From the NCBI GenBank assembly GCA_030066455.1, contig JASJBQ010000253.1, positions 1 to 7,067 on the forward strand: a DNA stretch of 7,067 nucleotides, given 5' to 3'. The translations under genes were made by a program, and so were the position numbers. The DNA comes from Desulfobacterales bacterium. Lineage in GTDB: Bacteria; Desulfobacterota; Desulfobacteria; Desulfobacterales; UBA5852. Below, one piece after another: positions 1 to 6,240 of this stretch; positions within the stretch are counted from its first letter, which is position 1; every line of letters starts with the position of its first letter. Under the pieces are notes generated by a model. It was given only the letters and a program-made list of their open reading frames with translations, did no database searches and was not told the DNA's origin.

Positions 1-4
1 GGTT

Positions 5-685
5 GTGCACATGGGGGAGGAACTCGCCCGCGATCTGCTCACGCTCCCGGCCCTTTCGCAGGGGGATGATATCGTCCTGCGCAAAGAGGCCGCCCGTATG
101 TTCGTCTGGGACCAGATCTTCTACATCACCCCTTCGCGGCGGCCCTTCTTGCGATACGCCCTGCAACATGCCGGGATAGAGGGGGCCGATCCCGCCTCTC
201 TGCGATCCCGATTCGGCGGCCTGCTGAAAGATCTCTACGACGTATTTGTTAACCACGAGATCGGCGAGCGGAAAGATGCGTGTTTCCACGCCGACACCTG
301 GCGCGCCATGATCGCCGCCTATCCCCACTCGCCGGTCGAACTGCTGCTGCGGGCGGTCAAGGACATGCTGGCCGATACCGGGCCGAGCGGGCCGCTGCGC
401 GCCATCATAAACGCGCGGCAGGCCGTGCCGCTGGGGTTCTTTCTCGTCTTTCACGACGGCCTCGGCCGCCAGCTTTTCCCGGAAGTACGGGCGGCGTTTG
501 ACGACTTTGCCCGCTCCGGGCGATGGGCCGCCCTGGATGACGCCGTGCGCGGCCTCCACCGCAAAGCCGGCGTCTACGCCGCGCAGATGATGGATTGGTT
601 CGAACAGGGCCGGATGCGCGGCGATCTCGACTGGGCCGCCCAACGCATGCAGCGGAAATTTCTGGATCCCCTCGAAAGAAAGTGA
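5..685 (+). CDS. Conserved-looking hypothetical protein, about 220 aa, start at or beyond window edge
   Basis: I do not recognise a functional family. The frame is open to the left edge (codon 2-4 is GTT), so the true start may be GTG at 5, ATG at 11, or upstream of the window, and no ribosome binding site can be judged. The product is soluble and mostly helical, with no signal peptide or membrane segment. Notable stretches are an aromatic segment near residues 33-45 (FVWDQIFYITPSRRPF), a central segment around residues 80-100 holding NHEIGERKDACFHADTW, and a C-terminal part rich in W, R and M (residues about 173-220). Codon use and G+C match the neighbours, and the out-of-frame alternatives overlapping it look like high-GC shadows, so I take it as a real gene. 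It may belong to a conserved uncharacterised deltaproteobacterial family, but I cannot name one with confidence. The next gene starts about 200 bases downstream, so an operon is not evident. Confidence 0.8.
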   Translation: MHMGEELARDLLTLPALSQGDDIVLRKEAARMFVWDQIFYITPSRRPFLRYALQHAGIEGADPASLRSRFGGLLKDLYDVFVNHEIGERKDACFHADTWRAMIAAYPHSPVELLLRAVKDMLADTGPSGPLRAIINARQAVPLGFFLVFHDGLGRQLFPEVRAAFDDFARSGRWAALDDAVRGLHRKAGVYAAQMMDWFEQGRMRGDLDWAAQRMQRKFLDPLERK

Positions 686-789
686 AAACGGCCCGGGGCT
701 GGCCCTGCCTGCAAAGCGGGACGTCATGTCGCAGCGATCGCGGGTGGCCTCCCCGATGGTGCGCTCCGCGGGCAAGCTGACCCACCCGG

Positions 790-818
790 TTGATTCCCCC
801 TCGTTATCCGTGTAAGCT
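790..818 (+). promoter_or_regulatory. Weak sigma-70-like promoter candidate
   Basis: TTGATT at 790-795 and TAAGCT at 813-818 are separated by 17 bases. The -35 box matches the consensus at four of six positions, but the -10 box matches only three. It lies in the gap before the 560-residue gene, which probably needs its own promoter because 213 bases separate it from the preceding stop. The spacing is ideal and the boxes are poor, so this is a tentative call. Confidence 0.2.
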
Positions 819-898
819 GGCCGAACCAAGCCGCCCAGATTAAATCAGGCCCCAATCGCCAGCGACTGTTTGGCACTGCGTTGAACTGCGGTACGCCG

Positions 899-2581
899 AT
901 GAACAGGGACCCCGATCGCCTCACCCACGATTCCGATGCGCCACGCACTTCGGTGGCACCTGACGGCCGGTTCGTCGTCGGCATCCATCGTCCGTCCTAT
1001 CGGGTCGAGAACCTGCGTGTTTCCCATGCGATCTCGGTGTTGGGGCAGGGGCCGCAAGGCGAGGCGGTCGAAAATCATCGGAACTTTCCCACCGGTGCCG
1101 TCGATGTCCCCTCCGCGGGGCCGATCTTCGAAATCGCCAACCCTCTGCCGTGGCGGGGGACGACCTATATCGGGAAAGACTGGGCCGACCGGCGCGCTGA
1201 AGCGCCGCTGGCCATTGAATTGCCCCCCAAACCGCCGGTATCCTTGCATCGCTGGCTACGCACGATGGCGGGTGCACACCCCGGGCGGGACTCCCGGCAG
1301 GATGACATGCTGGCCCGGCTGCCCGAATCACTCCAACTGGCCCTGGCCACCACCTCGACAGATCCCCAGGACCTCGAGGCCCTGGCCGAGCAGGCCGCCG
1401 ATTTCGTGCATGCAAGGGACAACGGCCGGCCAACCGGGATGAAGTTCCGACGTGCCGGTGAAAAAGACCTCCAGCCGGATATCCGCAATCGCGCGCTGTT
1501 CGAGGCGGTGGCCAACAATCCCTGCCTGCCCGACGATTACAAGAGGGTCATGGTGCTGCGGCCCGGGGTGCAGGGCACGAGCGCCATCACCGGCGAGTGG
1601 GGGGCGCCCGGGGCGGACAGTCACGTCTACGAATACCTGCGGCGCAACAGCTACATCCCCTGGGGGCATTTCGCCGCCAACATGGCCGAGGATGCCGTCC
1701 GCTACGATGCTGCCCATCTCACCGCGCGCGATTTGCGCGGCATGCGCCATCTTTATTATCAGCGCACTTTCCTGCAGGTGGCCCGGCAGCTGGAGCTCAG
1801 GGTCGCCGGGGACGCCCGGCCCCTGAAGGATGACGTTCTGGAAACGTTGCGCAAGGACATTTTGGCCGCGATGACCGACGAATGCCGGGCCGCGGACCTC
1901 GCGTTCAATGCCACGCTTTGGGGCTGGAATTACGGCTTTGATTACGCCCCCACGCACTACCGCCTGCATGCATCCCACCAGCAGGTTCATCAGCAATACG
2001 CCTTGATCCCCCGTGATGTGGACAGTTGGGGTGTCGATCGAGACGCCGGCCGTAAATCAGCGGCCTATGCCTGCGGCGATCTGCTCCACCGTTTGGTCCG
2101 CAATTATCGCCACGCGCACGGCGTGGATTTCTTCGAGGCCTATCTGCTCGCGATTCATCGCAATGAGCGTTTCGACGGCCGCACGGACCGGGAAAAGAGT
2201 CTGGTCGTTCACGCCGACCGCCATGTCATCCTTTTCGTCCCCAAGGCTCAGACCTCGCAATGGGAACTGCAGCTTGTCACCCGGGCACCGGTCGGCAATA
2301 TCCTCGAAGCCGACACCGCCACCCGCCGCGCGTTGGACCTGGGCATCTGGATTGCCATCCGCTCGCTGGGAGGGCTGGGTGCCCGCATGGTCACAGGGCT
2401 GGAGTATTCCAAACGATTCGACAGCGGCCCCACCGGGCAGCACCTGCTCTACAGCTTCCTGCCAAGGCTGCCGGAATCGCCCGGTGCCTTCAGCGAAGCC
2501 CAGCTGCGCTGGATCATCGGGCACTATCCCGAGGATTTCGCCGCCGCCTGCCGAGCCAAAAAACCGTCGGTTGTTGGATAG
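899..2581 (+). CDS. Large hypothetical protein with possible HIT/GalT-like C-terminal half
   Basis: A protein of 560 aa from ATG 899; TTG 881 would add six residues. Neither start has a clear Shine-Dalgarno sequence, and I prefer the ATG. The first 180 or so residues are proline-rich and unrecognised. The second half carries a histidine array in YAPTHYRLHASHQQVHQQY (His353, His357, His360, His364), preceded by NYGFD from Asn344. Further on is an HADRHVILFVPK...WELQL strand pair (about residues 438-460). That layout resembles HIT-superfamily transferases of the GalT / nucleoside-phosphorylase kind, in which an Asn-containing loop precedes a histidine triad and later strands carry a W-E-(L/V)-(H/Q) motif. 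The exact HxHxH or HxHxQ catalytic signature is not reproduced, so activity is uncertain. If the assignment holds, it would move a nucleotide monophosphate to or from a phosphorylated substrate. No signal peptide or membrane segment is seen. It could instead be an unrelated family with a chance histidine cluster. Confidence 0.85.
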   Translation: MNRDPDRLTHDSDAPRTSVAPDGRFVVGIHRPSYRVENLRVSHAISVLGQGPQGEAVENHRNFPTGAVDVPSAGPIFEIANPLPWRGTTYIGKDWADRRAEAPLAIELPPKPPVSLHRWLRTMAGAHPGRDSRQDDMLARLPESLQLALATTSTDPQDLEALAEQAADFVHARDNGRPTGMKFRRAGEKDLQPDIRNRALFEAVANNPCLPDDYKRVMVLRPGVQGTSAITGEWGAPGADSHVYEYLRRNSYIPWGHFAANMAEDAVRYDAAHLTARDLRGMRHLYYQRTFLQVARQLELRVAGDARPLKDDVLETLRKDILAAMTDECRAADLAFNATLWGWNYGFDYAPTHYRLHASHQQVHQQYALIPRDVDSWGVDRDAGRKSAAYACGDLLHRLVRNYRHAHGVDFFEAYLLAIHRNERFDGRTDREKSLVVHADRHVILFVPKAQTSQWELQLVTRAPVGNILEADTATRRALDLGIWIAIRSLGGLGARMVTGLEYSKRFDSGPTGQHLLYSFLPRLPESPGAFSEAQLRWIIGHYPEDFAAACRAKKPSVVG

Positions 2582-2635
2582 TCCTGTACCCGTTCAACCA
2601 AGGCTGGCGCCCACCGTATCCGTGTCATTATCTTG

Positions 2636-2647
2636 ACGTTTAAACGT
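2636..2647. repeat. Perfect 12-bp palindrome ACGTTTAAACGT, operator candidate
   Basis: The sequence equals its own reverse complement over all 12 bases and sits in an AT-rich island inside otherwise GC-rich DNA. It lies about 170-180 bases upstream of the sigma-54 promoter core. That is a usual distance for an enhancer-type activator site, and it could equally be an operator for a dimeric regulator. The centre (GTTTAAAC) does not resemble the E. coli Crp half-site TGTGA. No second copy was seen in the window. Confidence 0.35.
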
Positions 2648-2691
2648 GTTTTAAAGTTAACGCCCTGTCTTTTTTTGGGCTCACGTTCGGT

Positions 2692-2755
2692 CGGGGACCA
2701 ATCCCTCCCGAGGGGACAGGCGCACGCCTGCTGACGCCGACCCGGCGTTTCCGGG
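2692..2755 (+). other. Cluster of short GC-rich hairpins, possible structured leader or binding region
   Basis: Several short self-complementary units lie side by side. GGGA and TCCC close a CCAA loop around 2694-2705. CCCTC (2703-2707) pairs with GAGGG (2710-2714). CAGGC (2717-2721) pairs with GCCTG (2726-2730) around a GCAC loop. ACGCC pairs with GGCGT around 2734-2747, competing with CCCGG (2741-2745) against CCGGG (2751-2755). Some of these are mutually exclusive, which could mean switching or merely GC-rich coincidence. I matched it to no riboswitch class. It lies upstream of the sigma-54 promoter, so it would not be in the transcript starting there. Confidence 0.25.
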
Positions 2756-2813
2756 CGCCCACCGGCCGACGGCAACGTCCCCACCCCAAATAAATGCGAG
2801 AAAAGAGGTGACT

Positions 2814-2829
2814 GGGCGCAATTCTTGCA
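2814..2829 (+). promoter_or_regulatory. Sigma-54 (RpoN) -24/-12 promoter
   Basis: The 16-base element GGGCGCAATTCTTGCA matches the sigma-54 consensus TGGCACGNNNNTTGCA at nine of twelve specified positions. It keeps the essential GG (2815-2816) and GC (2827-2828) exactly ten bases apart, and all of the TTGCA half. Transcription would begin near 2839-2841, leaving a leader of about 85-90 bases before the ATG at 2927. The location immediately upstream of the acyltransferase-Crp gene implies control by a sigma-54 enhancer-binding activator, which is not encoded in the window. It also makes the alternative TTG start at 2825 very unlikely, because that codon lies inside the -12 box. Confidence 0.6.
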
Positions 2830-2914
2830 GATAACCGTCGCAAGATCCGTGAGTATCGAATGGGTTCGACAGCCAACAAGCAATGCAACACGCACCGCCG
2901 CGGAAAAAGCCGCC

Positions 2915-2918
2915 GGAG
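2915..2918 (+). promoter_or_regulatory. Ribosome binding site fixing the start at 2927
   Basis: GGAG lies eight bases before ATG 2927, a good Shine-Dalgarno spacing. It supports this start over the longer frame opening at TTG 2825, whose extra 34 residues look like translated leader and have no family resemblance. Confidence 0.6.
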
Positions 2919-2926
2919 ACGACACG

Positions 2927-4063
2927 ATGCCAATCCGACTCAAAATCGCCGACTCAAGCCAGGACAGGGCAACCGTCTATCGCCTGCGCCACCGGATTTT
3001 CGTTGAAGAAGAACAGCGCTTTATCCACAGCGGCAACCATATCATCGATCAGTACGATAGTTTTGCCGAAACCACGAACATTCTGGCCCTGCGCGAAGAC
3101 CACCCCATCGCCAGTATTCGCGTGATCATGGAGAACGCCGTCGGCAGCCCGACGGATGATTTTTACGACTTCCGGCCGTTCCGCGCCCGTCTGGAGGGCA
3201 AGGCCGCCTACATCGGATGGTTGTGCTGCGAGCAGCGCTACCGGCGCCATCCGGGTATCGTGGTCGGTCTTATCAAAATGTGCTTCCGCGAGATGCGCAA
3301 ATGCGGGACCCGGCACGTACTGGCCACCCTGCATCCACCGGTGATGCCGATGCTGGAGCGCATCGTAGGGGCCACCGCTATCGGGCCTGAGTTTCACAGC
3401 CCGGAACTCAACGTCGCCATGCTACCCATCCACGTCGATTTGGAAAAACTTCCGCCCGGGGGGCGGGAGACGTTTGCCGACCCTTCCCGGCAGATCCTGG
3501 AAGACTCCAACGAGCGCCGGATTTACCGTCGCAATGAAGTCATCATCCAGCAAGGGACGGTGGGTGACGAAGCCTTTTTGATCATGCGCGGTTCGGTGCG
3601 TTCCTCGGGTGACGGCCCCATGTTCGGGCCGGGTCAGATTATCGGTGAGCTCTCATTGCTCGACGGCGGCCCCCGGACGACGACGCTCAAGGCCCATTCC
3701 AACGAAGTGGATGTCATGGTCTGGGCCCGCGAAGAACTGCTGCGCCAGCTGCGCGCCAGCCAGGAAAAGGCCCTTCAAGTGCTCGAACTCCTGGGGGCCC
3801 GTCTGCGCCACCAGATCGAGGCACGCGAGCGGACCGCCCCCCCGGTTTCGCTGGCGGCCCGCATCCTACTGGATACCTCCCGTCGGGGACGGCTCCCGGT
3901 CAAGGCGGATTGGCTCAGCCGGCAGTGCGGCATCGGCGGCGAAAATTTCCGTAAAATGCTCCAGACCTGGGAAAGGCAGTCCTGGATCCATATCGATCAG
4001 CCCGACGGTCGTGTGTTCGTCGATGACTACCAGAGCCTGGATCGCCAGGTGGGAATGCCATGA
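2927..4063 (+). CDS. FeeM/LuxI-like GNAT acyltransferase fused to cyclic-nucleotide-binding domain and Crp-type winged helix
   Basis: A 378-residue, three-part cytoplasmic protein. Residues 1-170 resemble the GNAT-fold acyltransferases of the N-acyl amino acid synthase (FeeM) and autoinducer synthase type. They show a basic YRLRHRIFVEEEQ segment (18-30), an IASIRVI strand (61-67) and IGWLCCEQRYRR (96-107) at the expected cofactor-binding turn. Family members transfer a fatty acyl group, usually from acyl-ACP, to an amine such as an amino acid. Residues about 185-275 are a cyclic-nucleotide-binding barrel. Its phosphate-binding cassette reads GELSLLDGGPRTTT, with Glu241 and Arg250, the residues that grip cAMP or cGMP in functional members. 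A long helix (about 270-300) would form the dimer interface, and residues 306-368 form a Crp-type winged helix (ADWLSRQCGIGGENFRKML). The stop overlaps the next start (ATGA). Domain calls are firm; the acyl acceptor, the ligand and the DNA targets are unknown. Self-control of its own operon is inference. Confidence 0.9.
   Translation: MPIRLKIADSSQDRATVYRLRHRIFVEEEQRFIHSGNHIIDQYDSFAETTNILALREDHPIASIRVIMENAVGSPTDDFYDFRPFRARLEGKAAYIGWLCCEQRYRRHPGIVVGLIKMCFREMRKCGTRHVLATLHPPVMPMLERIVGATAIGPEFHSPELNVAMLPIHVDLEKLPPGGRETFADPSRQILEDSNERRIYRRNEVIIQQGTVGDEAFLIMRGSVRSSGDGPMFGPGQIIGELSLLDGGPRTTTLKAHSNEVDVMVWAREELLRQLRASQEKALQVLELLGARLRHQIEARERTAPPVSLAARILLDTSRRGRLPVKADWLSRQCGIGGENFRKMLQTWERQSWIHIDQPDGRVFVDDYQSLDRQVGMP
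4047..4052 (+). promoter_or_regulatory. Ribosome binding site and ATGA coupling junction
   Basis: AGGTGG lies seven bases before ATG 4060. That ATG overlaps the TGA stop (4061-4063) of the acyltransferase gene as ATGA. Such an overlap usually means translational coupling and similar production of both proteins, which supports one shared function. Confidence 0.6.
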
Positions 4064-6111
4064 CCGCGCCTGCGATGTCACCGCCCGATCTGCGCGCACG
4101 GGTTCATGCGCTGGGATTCCAGAACCGGCTCCATTATCTGGAAGTCGCCCTGGAGCGCAATCGAGGGCTTGTCTCGATGGCCGAGCAGGAGCGTCTGCTC
4201 GATGCCCGGGTGGCCATCCCCGGACTGGGCGGCGTCGGGGGTGTTCACCTCGTCACCCTGACCCGCATGGGGTTCGGCGGTTTTCGACTGGCCGAATTCG
4301 ATCATTTCGAACCGGCCAATGTGAACCGCCAGTACGGTGCCAAAGTCGACCACTTCGGTCAGCCCAAGCTCGAGGCCATGGTGGCGGAGGCGCAACAGAT
4401 CAATCCCTTTCTGGACCTGGCCCTCTTTCCGGAAGGCATCCACGAGAACAATGTGACCGCGTTTCTCGAGGGGGCGGACATCGTCGTCGACAGCATCGAT
4501 TTTTTTGCTTTCGACGTCCGGCGCCGGATCTTCAACCGCGCACACGAGATGGGGATTCCCGTGGTGACCGCCGGCCCGGTGGGGTTCAGTGCCGCCATGC
4601 TGGTCTTCATGCCCGACCGGGGGATGGCTTTCGACGAATACTTCGCCATCCAGGACGAAATGCCGCTGGAGGAAAAACTGCTGGCGTTTTTGCTTGGGCT
4701 GGCCCCCCGCGGGGCCCAAAGAGACTATATCGACCCCAGCCGTATCGACATCTATGCGCAGCAGGGCCCGTCCGTCGCGGCGGCCTGCCAGTTATGCGCC
4801 TCGGTGGCCGCAACCGAGGCCCTCCGCATCGTGCTGAAACGCCCGGGTGTTCGTGCGGCGCCTTACTATTTTCAGTATGATCCATTGGTGCGCAGGTTCC
4901 ACCAGGGACGGTTGCGAAAGGGCAATCGCCATCCCTGGCAGCGTTTCAAGCTCAATCGGCTCAAATCCCGCTGGCTGAACGGCAACGGGCCGCTGCGCGC
5001 CGCGTGGAAGGCGGCGCCCCTGATTCAAACGCGGCCCAGCACCCTTATTTCACCGGTTCGCGACTACATTGTCCAGGCCGCCGTGCACGCGCCATCGGGC
5101 GACAATTGCCAGCCCTGGCGGTTTCAGGCCGACCGCCAGCGAATAAAGCTGTCCATGCGACCGGAAGTCGATCGATCGCTTTTCAACGTTGCGCAGTATG
5201 CAACGCTCATCGCCTGCGGGGCCGCACTCGAAAACATGGGCCTGGCGGCCACCCGCTACGGTTTCGAAAGCCGCGTCGAATCCTTTCCCCGACCCTCGGA
5301 CGCGCTGCGGGTGGCGGATATTCATTTTCAGGCCAACGGGATCAAGGAGGATCCCCTCCAGCGCTATATACCCGAGCGCCACACCAACCGCAGCATCTAC
5401 GACGGCCGTGCGATTCCGAACGGCATACTGGACGGGCTGCGGGCGCAGGGCGGGTCTATCGCGGGCGTGAATCTCGAACTGATCGAGGATGGCGAACGCC
5501 GGCGGGAAATCGCCCGGATGGTCTGGGAGGCGGACAGGATTCGTCTGGAAAACCGGATGCTGCACGCCCATTTCATGGGCATGGTGCGGTTTTCAACCAC
5601 GGACGCCCTGCGTCTGCGCGACGGACTGCCCCTGGATAACCTGGAGGCCGGGTTGGGGGGCAACCTGTTCCTGCGGCTGACCCGCCCCTGGCCGGCGATG
5701 AAACTCTGCAATCACTTGGGGGCCTCACGCTTGATTGCGCGGATTTCCCACAACGCCATTACCCAAGCCTCGGCGGTGGGGCTCATCCGATGCCGGGACA
5801 GCAGCCCTCAAAGCTTCCTCGATGGCGGGCGTGCCCTGCAACGCGTCTGGCTGGCCGCCACGCGTGCCGGACTCGATTTTCAACCCATGACCGCCATCAC
5901 ACTCTTCCGGCTGCGCTGGCAGTTGGGCGCCCAGGCGGCCTTTCCGCATCATCAGCGCAAGCGCCTGGAGAACATCTGGCCGGTTTACGACGGCCTGCTC
6001 GGGAATGATCGTCGCCCGGATCAGGGCCATGTCATGCTGTTTCGCATCGGCTATGGTCGACGGGCCACCTGCCGAACCCTGCGCCGTCCCCTTGACACCT
6101 TCCTTAAATGA
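4060..6111 (+). CDS. E1-like (ThiF/MoeB) adenylating domain fused to Acg-like nitroreductase domain
   Basis: A 683-residue cytoplasmic fusion. Residues about 20-280 are an E1-like adenylation domain. GLGGVGG (55-61) binds ATP, Asp81 should contact the ribose, EPANVNRQYG (84-93) carries the conserved N-x-x-R-Q, and G-Q-P-K (Lys103) and VVDSID (142-147) follow as expected. Family members adenylate a carboxylate, often the C-terminus of a ubiquitin-like or peptide substrate. Only one CxxC (Cys243, Cys246) of the usual zinc site is present. A basic linker (about 284-305) leads to a nitroreductase-fold domain (about 325-683) with AVHAPSGDNCQPWRF (341-355), RHTNR (440-444) and a typical R-x-L-R-R-P tail (672-677). 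Such domains bind FMN and carry out reduction or dehydrogenation. In peptide natural-product pathways E1-like and nitroreductase-like enzymes can cooperate on azoline rings, but no precursor peptide is visible here. Coupling to the acyltransferase gene suggests its acyl product as substrate; that is inference. Confidence 0.9.
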   Translation: MTAPAMSPPDLRARVHALGFQNRLHYLEVALERNRGLVSMAEQERLLDARVAIPGLGGVGGVHLVTLTRMGFGGFRLAEFDHFEPANVNRQYGAKVDHFGQPKLEAMVAEAQQINPFLDLALFPEGIHENNVTAFLEGADIVVDSIDFFAFDVRRRIFNRAHEMGIPVVTAGPVGFSAAMLVFMPDRGMAFDEYFAIQDEMPLEEKLLAFLLGLAPRGAQRDYIDPSRIDIYAQQGPSVAAACQLCASVAATEALRIVLKRPGVRAAPYYFQYDPLVRRFHQGRLRKGNRHPWQRFKLNRLKSRWLNGNGPLRAAWKAAPLIQTRPSTLISPVRDYIVQAAVHAPSGDNCQPWRFQADRQRIKLSMRPEVDRSLFNVAQYATLIACGAALENMGLAATRYGFESRVESFPRPSDALRVADIHFQANGIKEDPLQRYIPERHTNRSIYDGRAIPNGILDGLRAQGGSIAGVNLELIEDGERRREIARMVWEADRIRLENRMLHAHFMGMVRFSTTDALRLRDGLPLDNLEAGLGGNLFLRLTRPWPAMKLCNHLGASRLIARISHNAITQASAVGLIRCRDSSPQSFLDGGRALQRVWLAATRAGLDFQPMTAITLFRLRWQLGAQAAFPHHQRKRLENIWPVYDGLLGNDRRPDQGHVMLFRIGYGRRATCRTLRRPLDTFLK

Positions 6112-6240
6112 TCGTCTCCGGACTCTGACGCTGCCCGCCGTCCGGAATCCCTTGCAATATTCAAACGCAGCCTTTAGTCTTCCGTCATTGAAATGTCATC
6201 GCGCGGTGAAAGCAGAACCCCTAACAGGCGGTGGGCGGCC

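Larger units (their letters stand above)
2582..2926. other. 345-base intergenic region with palindrome, hairpins and sigma-54 promoter
   Basis: No coding frame here looks real on either strand. Going left to right it contains an AT-rich island (about 2633-2660) with a 12-bp perfect palindrome, a T7 run at 2670-2676 that is not preceded by a GC-rich stem, and a chain of short GC-rich hairpins at 2692-2755. A near-consensus sigma-54 promoter follows at 2814-2829. The last part is a probable 5' leader of about 85-90 bases with a 5-bp TCGAA/TTCGA stem-loop at 2856-2869 and a GGAG ribosome binding site at 2915-2918. I see no convincing terminator for the upstream gene. The layout fits an upstream control region for the acyltransferase operon, with room for an enhancer-binding activator. 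Confidence 0.7.

Noticed and set aside
871..893. TGGCAC followed by TTGAA, resembling a sigma-54 promoter before the 560-residue gene.
   Set aside because: The spacing is one base short and the -12 element has GA rather than GC, so the strict GG-N10-GC rule fails.
2662..2680. GCCC, a T-rich loop with T7, then GGGC, as a possible terminator for the upstream gene.
   Set aside because: The T run lies in the loop rather than after the stem, and the stem is only four pairs.
2825..2926. In-frame N-terminal extension of the acyltransferase-Crp protein from TTG 2825.
   Set aside because: The codon lies inside the sigma-54 -12 box, the extension has no family resemblance, and ATG 2927 has a good ribosome binding site.
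3609..4880. A long open + frame overlapping the two fusion genes.
   Set aside because: Its translation is Arg/Pro/Ser-rich without any motif, while the overlapped frames encode clear domains; it is a high-GC shadow.
6118..6145. CCGGAC/GTCCGG stem with a 16-base loop after the E1-nitroreductase stop.
   Set aside because: No T tract follows it, the loop is long and the stem is short, so it is not a convincing terminator.
6144..6156. GGAATCCCTTGCA before the nucleotidyltransferase, another sigma-54-like string.
   Set aside because: GG and GC are eight bases apart instead of ten.
6152..6180. TTGCAA and TAGTCT 17 bases apart, a possible sigma-70 promoter for the nucleotidyltransferase gene.
   Set aside because: The -10 box matches only three of six positions; the ideal spacing alone is not enough to list it as a feature.
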